Assembly (NCBI GenBank): GCA_004297555.1
Contig: SCSV01000124.1
Coordinates: forward strand, 1 to 14,348
Direction of reading: 5' to 3'
Source of the DNA: Salinibacterium sp.
Lineage (GTDB): Bacteria > Actinomycetota > Actinomycetes > Actinomycetales > Microbacteriaceae
Length of the DNA stretch: 14,348 nt
The translations under genes were made by a program, and so were the position numbers. The notes under the pieces were generated by a model. That model was not told where the DNA came from, made no database searches, and worked only from the letters and a program-made list of their open reading frames with translations. Below, in pieces: positions 1 through 6,415 of this stretch; the first letter of the stretch is position 1, and each line of letters begins with the position of its first letter.

Positions 1-1
1 C

Positions 2-16
2 GTCACGGTCGAGTAG
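2..16 (+). CDS. glmS: 3' end of glmS (glucosamine-6-phosphate synthase), partial
   Basis: Only the last four codons and a TAG stop are inside the window, reading V-T-V-E-stop. GlmS proteins across bacteria end in a conserved ...KSVTVE tail, which forms part of the active site, and glmS is a usual upstream neighbour of acpS/alr in actinobacteria. The stop codon (14-16) directly abuts the acpS ATG at 17, which suggests one transcript and translational coupling. The call rests on four residues plus gene context, so it is an inference. Confidence 0.6.
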   Translation, partial: VTVE

Positions 17-382
17 ATGATCGTCGGCATCGGAGTTGACGTCGTTGATATCGCGCGCTTCGAGCGCGCCCTCACCCGCACGCCGACTCTGAAAGACCGA
101 CTGTTCGCCCAGAGCGAACAGGTGAAGGATGGCGCGCTGCTGCCACTGCGATCGCTCGCCGGCCGATTCGCCGCGAAGGAAGCCCTCATCAAAGCCCTCG
201 GCGACTCTGCCGGGGTGAGCTGGCACGACATGGGCGTGGTCTCGGACGGCCACGGCAACCCCTCGTTCGCTCTCGCCGAATCGACGCAGGCCATCGCGAC
301 CGCCAAAGGCATCAACGCCATTCACCTCTCCATGTCGCACGATGCCGGCGTAGCGATCGCCTATGTGGTGGCCGAATCATGA
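17..382 (+). CDS. acpS: Holo-[acyl-carrier-protein] synthase AcpS
   Basis: This 121-residue protein matches the usual length of AcpS, which transfers the 4'-phosphopantetheine arm of CoA to a serine of acyl carrier protein in the cytoplasm, activating it for fatty acid synthesis. The N-terminal GIGVDVVDIARF motif (residues 4-15) carries the Mg-binding Asp8. The second signature, GRFAAKEALIKALG (49-62), carries Glu55, the other metal ligand, and the basic residues Lys54 and Lys59. A third conserved piece, SMSHD, lies at 105-109. The ATG follows the glmS stop with no gap, and the stop codon overlaps the alr start in an ATGA. No internal promoter is apparent, so it is probably expressed with glmS and the genes after it. 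Confidence 0.95.
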   Translation: MIVGIGVDVVDIARFERALTRTPTLKDRLFAQSEQVKDGALLPLRSLAGRFAAKEALIKALGDSAGVSWHDMGVVSDGHGNPSFALAESTQAIATAKGINAIHLSMSHDAGVAIAYVVAES

Positions 383-1476
383 GGCCCATGCGCGAAGCGG
401 TGATCGACACCTCGGCCATCAGCGCGAACGTGCAAACGCTCCTCGCCACCATCGGGGTGCCCGCAATGGTTGTCGTCAAGGCCGACGGCTATGGTCACGG
501 CGCGCTGCACTCCGCGCACGCAGCACTGGAGGGCGGCGCTACCTGGCTCGGAGTTGCCGACGTCGATGAGGCCTTCGAGCTGCGAGACGCCGGGGTGGAT
601 GCCCCAATGCTCGCGTGGTTGCACGATCCATCCGCCAACTTCGATGAACTGATCGCTGCGCGCGTGGACATCGGCGTGAGCTACGCGGACCAGCTAGAGC
701 GCGTGGCTCGGGCATCCGGAACCGCCTATGTGCACCTCAAGGTTGACACTGGTCTCGGCCGAAACGGCGCGGTCGAAAGCACCTGGCCCGAGTTCTTCGC
801 GAGCGCCGTCGAGCATGAACGGGCGGGCCGCATTATCGTGCGGGGGCTGTGGAGCCACCTCGCCAACGCAGGACACGACGAGGATCATGACCAGCTGGCG
901 TCGTTCGAGCGAGCCCGTGAGGCAGCGCTCGCCTCGGGTCTCGACCCCGAGTTTGTGCATCTTTCCGCCTCGGCGGGTGCTCTGCGCACTCCGGCCTCAA
1001 GGTTCAACCTCGTGCGGTTGGGAATCAGCGCCTACGGCCTTTCGCCCTTCGACGACTCGGATTCGGCCTCCCTTGGACTGAAGCCGGCGATGGAATTGAG
1101 CGGAACGGTCGCCGCGGTCAAGCGCGTGCCCGCCGGCAGCGGCGTCTCCTATGGATTCGATTACCGCACGCCCGGCCCTACGACTCTCGCGCTTGTGCCG
1201 CTTGGCTATGCCGATGGCGTGCCGCGTCACGCATCCGGTCGCGGCCCAGTCGCGATCAATGGTGTCGAGCACCGGGTATCGGGGCGCATTGCGATGGACC
1301 AGTTCGTGGTCGATGTGGGCGAAGCCGAAGTGCAGGTCGGCGACCGTGCGGTGCTTTTCGGCGACCCGTCGACGGGCGTTCCATCGGCAGACGACTGGGC
1401 CGAGGCCTCGGGCACCATCAACTACGAGATCGTCACCCGCATCGGCCCGCGCGTGCGCCGCACGTATCGGCCATGA
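379..1476 (+). CDS. alr: Alanine racemase (PLP-dependent)
   Basis: This 365-residue protein interconverts L- and D-alanine, supplying D-Ala for peptidoglycan. The PLP-lysine signature VVKADGYGHG places Lys34 as the cofactor-binding residue. The other catalytic base, Tyr258, sits in GVSYG, at the start of the C-terminal beta domain. Further conserved pieces are HLKVDTGLGRNG (119-130), LGYADG (275-280), SGRIAMDQ (301-308) and the closing INYEIVTRIG block (347-356). Length and domain order (TIM barrel then beta domain) are normal. The first ATG at 379 overlaps the acpS stop as ATGA. A second ATG at 388 is possible, but the coupled one fits the operon better. The stop overlaps the tsaE start in the same way. 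Confidence 0.96.
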   Translation: MRPMREAVIDTSAISANVQTLLATIGVPAMVVVKADGYGHGALHSAHAALEGGATWLGVADVDEAFELRDAGVDAPMLAWLHDPSANFDELIAARVDIGVSYADQLERVARASGTAYVHLKVDTGLGRNGAVESTWPEFFASAVEHERAGRIIVRGLWSHLANAGHDEDHDQLASFERAREAALASGLDPEFVHLSASAGALRTPASRFNLVRLGISAYGLSPFDDSDSASLGLKPAMELSGTVAAVKRVPAGSGVSYGFDYRTPGPTTLALVPLGYADGVPRHASGRGPVAINGVEHRVSGRIAMDQFVVDVGEAEVQVGDRAVLFGDPSTGVPSADDWAEASGTINYEIVTRIGPRVRRTYRP

Positions 1477-1949
1477 CTCAGCTCGTCATCCCCACACCGG
1501 AAGCAATGGCCGAACTGGGAGCCACGATCGCGAAACAGCTCGGCCCCGGAGACCTGGTGCTGCTCAACGGCGAACTCGGTGCCGGCAAGACAACGCTCAC
1601 GCGCGGCATCGGCGAGGCGCTCGGGGTTCGCGGCGCAGTGACGAGCCCCACCTTTGTGCTTGCTCGCACTCACCCGCGCGAGGGCGCGCCGCTCGTGCAC
1701 GTGGACGCCTACCGGCTGAGCAGCGCACTCGAGCTCGACGATCTCGACATCGACTTTGCCTCCTCCATCGTGGTCGTCGAGTGGGGAGGCGGGCTGCTCG
1801 ACGGTGTGGCCGAATCGTGGTTGACGATCGATATCGAGCGGCCGCGCGGCGGCGATGCGGATGCCGAGGTCGAGCCGCGCACGGTCACGATTACCGGGCA
1901 TGGTGCGCGCTGGGACCGATTGGAGTGGCTCGATGCTGCTCGCCATTGA
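1473..1949 (+). CDS. tsaE: tRNA t6A biosynthesis ATPase TsaE
   Basis: TsaE is the small P-loop ATPase that binds TsaB-TsaD and is required for repeated cycles of threonylcarbamoyl transfer to A37 of ANN-decoding tRNAs. Here it has 158 residues. The Walker A motif is GELGAGKTT (33-41) with Lys39 and Thr40. Other family motifs are VTSPTF (56-61), HVDAYRL (76-82) and the Walker B-like VVVEWG (100-105, Glu103). The ATG overlaps the alr stop in ATGA, and the 3' end overlaps the next gene by 17 bases. Its position beside tsaB and tsaD supports the role independently of the motifs. Confidence 0.95.
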   Translation: MTQLVIPTPEAMAELGATIAKQLGPGDLVLLNGELGAGKTTLTRGIGEALGVRGAVTSPTFVLARTHPREGAPLVHVDAYRLSSALELDDLDIDFASSIVVVEWGGGLLDGVAESWLTIDIERPRGGDADAEVEPRTVTITGHGARWDRLEWLDAARH

Positions 1950-2562
1950 CACGTCCGCGGGCACGAGCGTCGCGATCGTCGACGGCGGGCGGGTGCTGGC
2001 GCGATGCGATTCCGATGACCCCCGTCGTCACGCCGAGGTGATCGGCGAGCTCATCGCCGCCTGCCTCGACGAGGCGCGAATCGCCGTAACCAGCTTGGAC
2101 GGTGTTGTGGCGGGCATGGGGCCAGGGCCCTTCACCGGATTGCGCGTGGGCATCGCTGCGGCCCGAGCGTTTGCGGTCGGCGCGGGGCTGCCGATCATTC
2201 CCGCCGTGAGTCACGAGGCGATTGCGTTCGAGGCCCTCGAGGCGCGCGACCGGCCGGTGATTGTCGCCACGGATGCCCGCCGGCAAGAGGTCTACTGGTC
2301 CGCCTACTCGGGGCTGGATGACCGGGGGCTGCCCACTCGCCGGCACGCGCCATCCCTCACCAAGGTCGCTGAGCTCGAGCACCTCGTCTCCGGATTCGAC
2401 GGCTACGAGCTCGTCCAAACGCGGACAGTTTCGGCGGCCGCCCTCGGCCTCGTGGCTGAGCTGCAACGGGCATCCGGCCGCGCCCCCGCCGCCAACGAGC
2501 CGCTGTATCTACGCTCGCCAGATGTCACGCTTTCCGCCGGCCCGAAGCGGGTGACCGGCTGA
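1933..2562 (+). CDS. tsaB: tRNA t6A biosynthesis protein TsaB
   Basis: TsaB is an ASKHA-fold partner of TsaD and dimerises with it in the t6A complex. The ATG at 1933 gives 209 residues starting MLLAIDTS, the usual beginning of the family. The frame stays open further upstream, but that would add 26 Arg-rich residues lying inside tsaE, so I reject it. Seen in the sequence are the GPGPFTGLRVG motif (63-73), TDARRQEVYW (113-122) and the C-terminal LYLRSPDV (191-198). The start lies inside the last codons of tsaE (17-base overlap) and the stop overlaps the rimI start as TGATG, so translation is probably coupled in both directions. Confidence 0.94.
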   Translation: MLLAIDTSAGTSVAIVDGGRVLARCDSDDPRRHAEVIGELIAACLDEARIAVTSLDGVVAGMGPGPFTGLRVGIAAARAFAVGAGLPIIPAVSHEAIAFEALEARDRPVIVATDARRQEVYWSAYSGLDDRGLPTRRHAPSLTKVAELEHLVSGFDGYELVQTRTVSAAALGLVAELQRASGRAPAANEPLYLRSPDVTLSAGPKRVTG

Positions 2563-3020
2563 TGTGGCAATTGCGGCCCGCTTCGCTTGGTGACCTTGAG
2601 GCGATCATGGCGCTCGAAAAAGGCATTTTCGCCGGGGACGCCTGGTCGAGTGACACAATGCGCGCCGAACTCGCCGACCCGCACGGCTACTACCTCGTGG
2701 CCACGACGAACGAGGCGATTGTCGCCTACGCCGGTTTGCACGCGCCGGTGGCTGAGCCGCAAGCCGACATTCAAACCGTTGCGGTCGCGGCAGAGGCCCG
2801 TCACCACGGCCTCGGTCGCACGCTGATGCAGAGTCTCATCACCGAGGCCACCGCGCGCGGCGCCGCGGAGATCTTTCTCGAGGTGCGCGCCGACAACCCG
2901 GTGGCGAGAGCGCTCTACGAATCGCTCGCCTTCGAGGCAATCGCCGTGCGACCGCGCTACTACCAACCCGACGGAGTCGATGCGATCATCATGCGCCACA
3001 GAATCGCGAGTGACCGATGA
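2562..3020 (+). CDS. rimI: Ribosomal-protein-alanine N-acetyltransferase RimI (GNAT family)
   Basis: This 152-residue GNAT protein has the RimI layout. The acetyl-CoA pyrophosphate loop is in HHGLGRTLM (81-89), followed by IFLEVRADNPVARALY (104-119) and the aromatic PRYYQPDGVDAIIM block (131-144). Glu107 and Tyr119 fall where E. coli RimI has its catalytic Glu103 and Tyr115. RimI acetylates the N-terminal alanine of ribosomal protein S18 in E. coli. In actinobacteria it sits between tsaB and tsaD, as here, and substrate range may be wider. The ATG overlaps the tsaB stop by one base, and the stop overlaps the tsaD start as ATGA. The family is certain. The exact substrate is inferred. Confidence 0.92.
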   Translation: MWQLRPASLGDLEAIMALEKGIFAGDAWSSDTMRAELADPHGYYLVATTNEAIVAYAGLHAPVAEPQADIQTVAVAAEARHHGLGRTLMQSLITEATARGAAEIFLEVRADNPVARALYESLAFEAIAVRPRYYQPDGVDAIIMRHRIASDR

Positions 3021-4063
3021 GCGCCGTCGTGCTGGGCATCGAAACGAGTTGCGACGAAACCGGAATCGGCATCGTGCGCGGCACTCGACTGCTCGCGAAT
3101 GTGATCGCCTCGTCGATGGAGGAGCACGCGCGCTACGGCGGCGTCGTTCCCGAGGTCGCGGCGCGTGCGCATCTCGAAGCGCTCACCCCCGCCCTCAGCC
3201 AGGCGCTCGCCGAGGCGGGCGTCACGCTCGGCGAAATCGATGCCATCGCAGTGACGAGTGGCCCGGGTCTTGCCGGTGCGCTCATGGTGGGCGTTGCCGC
3301 GGCGAAGGCCTTGAGCCTCGCGCTCGGCAAGCCGCTCTACGCCGTCAATCATCTGGTCGGCCATGTCGGGGTCGACATCCTGAGCGCAGGCGAGGCAGCG
3401 CTCGAATACCCGACAATCGCGCTGCTCGTCTCCGGCGGCCACACCTCGCTATTACTCGTGCGGGACCTGATCTCCGATGTGGAGCTTCTCGGCGAGACGA
3501 TCGACGATGCCGCCGGGGAAGCCTTCGACAAGGTCGCCCGGCTGCTCGGGCTGCCCTATCCCGGCGGCCCAGAGATCGACCGCGCTGCCGAGGGCGGCGA
3601 CCCGAATGCGATCCGCTTTCCGCGCGGGCTCAGCTTGCCCAAAGACATGGCGCAGCACCGCTACGACTTCTCGTTCTCCGGGCTCAAGACCGCGGTGGCG
3701 CGCTGGGTCGAACGCGAGCGCGACGAAGGGGCCGAAGTGCCGATCGCGGATGTCGCGGCGAGCTTCCGTGAGGCCGTCGTCGACGTGCTCCTGACCAAGG
3801 CGATCGCGGCCTGCGAGGAGCGCGGCATCCCCCGCCTGTTGTTGGGCGGTGGCGTCGTCGCGAACCGGCGGATGCGCGAGGTTGCGGATGCCCGGTGCCA
3901 GGCCGCGGGCATCCAGCTGCGTATTCCGCCGCTGTCCCTTTGCACCGACAACGGCGCGATGATCGCCGCGCTCGGTGCACAGTTGTTGCTGGCGGGGCAT
4001 CCCGCGTCGGGTCTGGATTTTGGCGCGGACTCCACCTTGCCGGTCACCAGGATTCAAGCCTGA
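3017..4063 (+). CDS. tsaD: tRNA N6-adenosine threonylcarbamoyltransferase TsaD
   Basis: TsaD transfers the threonylcarbamoyl group from TC-AMP to A37 of tRNA, working with TsaB and TsaE. Length (348 residues) and motifs are all as expected: GIETSCDET (7-15), VTSGPGLAGALMVG (79-92), the metal-binding pair His112 and His116 in NHLVGH, LVSGGHTSL (137-145), DDAAGEAFDKVARLLGLPYPGG (163-184), the SFSGLK piece (219-224), LLGGGVVANRRM (275-286) and CTDNGAM with metal-ligand Asp311. It is the last gene of the overlapping run. No convincing terminator follows before the promoter at about 4094, so readthrough into the DUF4190 gene is possible. TsaC/Sua5, needed to make TC-AMP, is not in the window. Confidence 0.97.
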   Translation: MSAVVLGIETSCDETGIGIVRGTRLLANVIASSMEEHARYGGVVPEVAARAHLEALTPALSQALAEAGVTLGEIDAIAVTSGPGLAGALMVGVAAAKALSLALGKPLYAVNHLVGHVGVDILSAGEAALEYPTIALLVSGGHTSLLLVRDLISDVELLGETIDDAAGEAFDKVARLLGLPYPGGPEIDRAAEGGDPNAIRFPRGLSLPKDMAQHRYDFSFSGLKTAVARWVERERDEGAEVPIADVAASFREAVVDVLLTKAIAACEERGIPRLLLGGGVVANRRMREVADARCQAAGIQLRIPPLSLCTDNGAMIAALGAQLLLAGHPASGLDFGADSTLPVTRIQA

Positions 4064-4093
4064 GCAACCGTTGGGAACACGCCGGATGTGGCG

Positions 4094-4122
4094 TTGACAC
4101 TGGCTCGCGGGCACGGCACTAT
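4094..4122 (+). promoter_or_regulatory. Putative sigma-70-type promoter for the first DUF4190 gene
   Basis: A perfect -35 box, TTGACA (4094-4099), is followed after 17 bases by CACTAT (4117-4122), which keeps the A at position 2 and the final AT of the -10 consensus. Transcription would start near 4129, leaving a leader of about 64 bases before the ATG at 4193. This is sequence match only. It suggests the membrane-protein gene is not simply an extension of the tsaD operon. Confidence 0.5.
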
Positions 4123-4192
4123 GGGCAGCGCCGCATCAATTGCATCGACTTGGCCAACGATCGTAGTTTTCGACCAAAGGAGCATCACCGAC

Positions 4193-4474
4193 ATGACCGA
4201 ACCAACTCCCGCCCCGATGGCGATGGGTCCCCGCACGAACACTCTCGCGATCATTTCGCTGATCGGCGCATTCGTCCTTCCGCTTGCTGGAATCATTTGT
4301 GGGCACATCGCCCTGGGTCAGATCAAGAGGACCGGCGAGGGCGGCCGCGGCCTGGCCCTTGCTGGCACCATTCTCGGCTACGTCTTCACGGCGTTCTGGC
4401 TTCTCTACATCGTTTTCTTTATTGTTCTGGCCGGCATTGCGGCGAGCACCGGCAGCTACTACAACGGCTACTAA
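4193..4474 (+). CDS. Small two-pass membrane protein, DUF4190 family
   Basis: The ATG at 4193 follows a good ribosome site, AAAGGAG (4176-4182, 10-base spacing), and gives 93 residues. An upstream in-frame GTG at 4088 would add 35 unlikely residues and lies before the promoter boxes. After a short polar N-terminus come a hydrophobic segment (about 18-42), a conserved loop with GHIALGQIKRTGEGGRGLALAG (36-57), and a second long hydrophobic stretch (about 56-84), ending in an aromatic tail GSYYNGY. This pattern is typical of DUF4190 proteins, common in Actinobacteria and without an assigned function. A paralogue follows downstream. It is presumably in the cytoplasmic membrane. I cannot say what it does. 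Confidence 0.82.
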   Translation: MTEPTPAPMAMGPRTNTLAIISLIGAFVLPLAGIICGHIALGQIKRTGEGGRGLALAGTILGYVFTAFWLLYIVFFIVLAGIAASTGSYYNGY

Positions 4475-4479
4475 TCCTT

Positions 4480-4521
4480 GAAACGAAGGGGTCCGCGCAT
4501 GCCGCGGGCCCCTTTCGTTTC
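4480..4521 (+). terminator. Strong hairpin, probable terminator between the DUF4190 genes
   Basis: The left arm (4480-4497) pairs with the right arm (4503-4521) over 18 base pairs, with one bulged T (4513), one G-T pair and a 5-base loop. The outer part is A/T-rich (GAAACGAA against TTTCGTTTC), so the 3' arm gives a short interrupted T stretch. No clean T run follows the stem. Transcription could therefore end here or be attenuated before the second gene. Confidence 0.65.
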
Positions 4522-4549
4522 TCCGTGTGCTTAACAGAAAGCAGAACCC

Positions 4550-5026
4550 ATGGCCACAAAGAAGACGGATGGTACACCGGCTGTTCCCGCGGTTGAACCG
4601 CTGCCGGTCGTCGCGTCAGCACCCACGGTCTCTCCGGCTGAGCCGGTAGCAGCGCCAACTGCCGCACAGCAGCTTGCGCCACCGGCCCCGCCCGCGGCAG
4701 CTCCGAACCCGTACGCGCCGTCTCAATACCCGGCCCCAGGAAACTATGGCGCTCCGATGGCAGGCCCAGCACAAGGGCTCAGTATCGCGTCCATGGTGAC
4801 CGGTATCGCGTCAATCCTGATCTTCCCGCTCGCTGGGGTTGCCGCGGTAATCATGGGCCACATCGCCTCGAAGAGCCAGCCGCATGCGAAGGGATTCTGG
4901 CTCACCGGAATCATCACCGGCTATGTAGCAATCGGATACTTCGTTCTCCTTATTGTCTTCATGATTTTCTGGTTCGCAATGATGGCCTCGGTCATGGGGA
5001 GCTACGGCGGGTACTCGGGTTACTGA
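4550..5026 (+). CDS. DUF4190-like membrane protein with Pro/Ala-rich N-terminus
   Basis: This 158-residue protein begins with about 75 residues rich in Pro and Ala (several PAP, APP and NPYAP runs), probably disordered and cytoplasmic. Two hydrophobic segments follow at about 77-103 and 115-150. The loop between them keeps MGHIASKSQ and KGFWLTGIITGY, matching in position the GHIALGQ and RGLALAGTILGY of the preceding gene, so the two are diverged paralogues. The C-terminus is Gly/Tyr-rich (GSYGGYSGY), like the neighbour's. The ribosome site AGAAAG (4536-4541) is weak. It probably anchors in the cytoplasmic membrane with an exposed tail. Function unknown. The gene converges on the methyltransferase gene with 34 bases between the stop codons. 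Confidence 0.78.
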   Translation: MATKKTDGTPAVPAVEPLPVVASAPTVSPAEPVAAPTAAQQLAPPAPPAAAPNPYAPSQYPAPGNYGAPMAGPAQGLSIASMVTGIASILIFPLAGVAAVIMGHIASKSQPHAKGFWLTGIITGYVAIGYFVLLIVFMIFWFAMMASVMGSYGGYSGY

Positions 5027-5060
5027 TCTGCACGAAGTGGGGCGTTGAGCCTCGTACCGC

Positions 5061-6236
5061 CTACACCCGTTCGACGAGCAGGGCCCGCCTGCGGCCCTGC
5101 ACCCGCGTAAGGATGAGCGTGCCCTCGGCATCGCCGTGCGGCGACAGTGCGGTGCGGAGTTCTGCGGGGTCGATGTCGACGCCGCGCTTCTTGATCTCGA
5201 CGGTTCCGATGCCGCGTGCCGCGAGCTCGCGCTTGAGCACTCGCTTGTCGAGTGAAAAGTTGTCCAGCACGCGAAAACAAGCCGCGAACGGGCTCGACGT
5301 GGCTGAATCCGCCGTGACGTAGGCGATCGAGTCGCTGATCATCCGGCCCTTCAGCTGCCTCGCGAGGTCGCCGATGAGCCGGGCCCGGATGACCGCGCCG
5401 TCGGGCTCGTAGAGGTACTCGCCGAGCGCGCCCACCTCGACATCCTCGCTGTCGGCCTCGGCGGTGAGTTCAGCGGTACCGTGCGAGCCCAGAACTAGTG
5501 CGGCGCGATGGATGCCCGGCCGGGCAACCGCCCCGAACCAGAGTCCAACCTCGACCACTTCCCGATCGACCGAGACCCACTGCGCCTCAGCCGACTGGGG
5601 AATGAGTTCGCGGTCGATCCCTGGGCCGAGCTTGATGCCGGTGGGAAGCTTTGCGGCGACTTCGAAGGCGAAGTCGAGGGACGGCGACCAATCGGCCGGG
5701 TTGGTCAGGCGCTTCGAGGCGTTGCGCCGCGCCGGGTCGAGAAAGACTCCGTCGACGCCGGCGAGATCGAAGTCCTCGGCGTCGGCGTTCTCTACTCGGG
5801 CGTTGGACCAGGGGGCGAGATTGTAGGCAGCGACGGCAGCGGTCACCTCGTCTCGTTCGACCGCGGTGACTTCGAGTTCGAGCGCGGCCATGGCGAGGGC
5901 ATCCGCCCCGATTCCGCAGCCGAGGTCGGCGATCCATGACAGGCCCGCGCGATGAAACCGCCCGGCATGCTGGGCGGCGGCACTCAGCCGGGTCGCTTGT
6001 TCGAGCCCGGCCTCGGTGAAGAGCATCCGCTCGGCGAAGGGGCCGAACTTGCGAACGGCGCGCGCCCGCAGTTTCGCCTGGCTGAGCACTGCGGCGACCA
6101 GACCAGCAGGATGCCCGGCTTTGCGCAGCCCGGAGACGAGACTGACCACATCCGCCGTCGACTCGTAGGGTGGAAGGGAGTCGAGCAAGCGCAGGCCCTC
6201 GGCCGAAAGAAGTTCGCGCAACTCAGCCGGATCCAT
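5061..6236 (-). CDS. Class I SAM-dependent methyltransferase with THUMP-like C-terminal domain
   Basis: This 391-residue protein reads leftward. Residues 1-95 are a helical N-terminal region. The Rossmann methyltransferase core begins with the SAM-binding motif IADLGCGIGAD (102-112), with the acidic Glu127 of motif II in AVERDE (125-130) and a motif-IV-like FLDPARR (165-171). The last 70 residues (from LDNFSLDK at 324, through VEIKKRGVDIDPAELR) fit the THUMP-like domain found at the end of this actinobacterial family. THUMP domains bind RNA in other enzymes, so an RNA methyltransferase is plausible, but the substrate is unknown. The gene is alone on this strand, divergent from groES. The ATG lies six bases after a -10-like TAGCGT with no ribosome site, which hints at a leaderless mRNA. 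Confidence 0.85.
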   Translation of the reverse strand: MDPAELRELLSAEGLRLLDSLPPYESTADVVSLVSGLRKAGHPAGLVAAVLSQAKLRARAVRKFGPFAERMLFTEAGLEQATRLSAAAQHAGRFHRAGLSWIADLGCGIGADALAMAALELEVTAVERDEVTAAVAAYNLAPWSNARVENADAEDFDLAGVDGVFLDPARRNASKRLTNPADWSPSLDFAFEVAAKLPTGIKLGPGIDRELIPQSAEAQWVSVDREVVEVGLWFGAVARPGIHRAALVLGSHGTAELTAEADSEDVEVGALGEYLYEPDGAVIRARLIGDLARQLKGRMISDSIAYVTADSATSSPFAACFRVLDNFSLDKRVLKRELAARGIGTVEIKKRGVDIDPAELRTALSPHGDAEGTLILTRVQGRRRALLVERV

Positions 6237-6242
6237 GAGTCA

Positions 6243-6248
6243 ACGCTA
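6243..6248 (-). promoter_or_regulatory. Possible -10 box giving a leaderless methyltransferase mRNA
   Basis: On the minus strand TAGCGT (6248 down to 6243) fits the actinobacterial TANNNT -10 pattern and is followed by exactly six bases before the ATG, so transcription would begin at the start codon. No -35 match is found at 16-19 bases and no Shine-Dalgarno sequence is present. The TANNNT pattern is short, so this is an inference. Confidence 0.35.
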
Positions 6249-6315
6249 GCTGGCTGGGCCCACGCCGCCGGTCACCGACGATTCGAAGGATCGGCGGTCA
6301 GTGCGATGGGGAGGG

Positions 6316-6342
6316 TTGGCACTCACGTTGATCGAGTGCTAG
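6316..6342. promoter_or_regulatory. CIRCE operator (HrcA binding site) of groES
   Basis: TTGGCACTC (6316-6324), nine spacer bases and GAGTGCTAG (6334-6342) match the CIRCE consensus TTAGCACTC-N9-GAGTGCTAA at 8 of 9 positions in each arm. CIRCE is the operator for the heat-shock repressor HrcA and is classically found before groESL and dnaK operons. It covers the predicted -35 box, so HrcA binding would block RNA polymerase. The hrcA gene itself is not in the window. Confidence 0.93.
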
Positions 6343-6356
6343 CCAAGCCGTATAGT
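6328..6356 (+). promoter_or_regulatory. groES promoter
   Basis: TTGATC (6328-6333) and TATAGT (6351-6356) are separated by an ideal 17 bases; the -10 box differs from TATAAT at one position. Transcription would start near 6363, giving a leader of about 53 bases. The -35 box lies inside the CIRCE site, which supports both assignments. Confidence 0.75.
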
Positions 6357-6362
6357 TGACCT

Positions 6363-6385
6363 GGCACTCTCACAGGGAGTGTGCC
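6363..6385 (+). promoter_or_regulatory. Second CIRCE-like inverted repeat / hairpin at the groES transcript start
   Basis: GGCACTCTC (6363-6371) pairs with GAGTGTGCC (6377-6385), nine positions with one T-T mismatch and a 5-base loop. It repeats the GGCACTC...GAGTG core of the upstream CIRCE, but the spacing between CACTC and GAGTG is 7 bases rather than 9. It begins about where the mRNA should begin, so it could be a degenerate second HrcA site, a 5' stabilising hairpin, or both. The role is inferred. Confidence 0.5.
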
Positions 6386-6415
6386 AACCCAAGGTCTAGA
6401 AAGAAGAGGTCAACC

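Noticed and set aside
1151..2041. 296-codon open frame on the + strand across alr, tsaE and tsaB
   Set aside because: Very Arg-rich translation in a shifted frame over three genes with full family motifs; a typical shadow frame in GC-rich DNA.
2980..3771. 263-codon open frame on the + strand over tsaD
   Set aside because: Extremely Arg-rich, no motifs, and fully covered by the well-supported tsaD gene.
4088..4192. Upstream GTG extension of the first DUF4190 protein
   Set aside because: It would start before the promoter boxes and adds non-conserved residues; the ATG at 4193 has a good ribosome site.
5078..5100. Hairpin with 8-bp arms GCAGGGCC/GGCCCTGC as terminator for the second DUF4190 gene
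   Set aside because: It lies within the methyltransferase coding end, encodes part of its C-terminus, and has no T run on the + strand; chance pairing in GC-rich DNA is likely.
6356..6415. N-terminal extension of GroES
   Set aside because: It begins inside the -10 box and predicted leader hairpin; the GTG at 6416 gives the standard GroES start and has a well-placed ribosome site.
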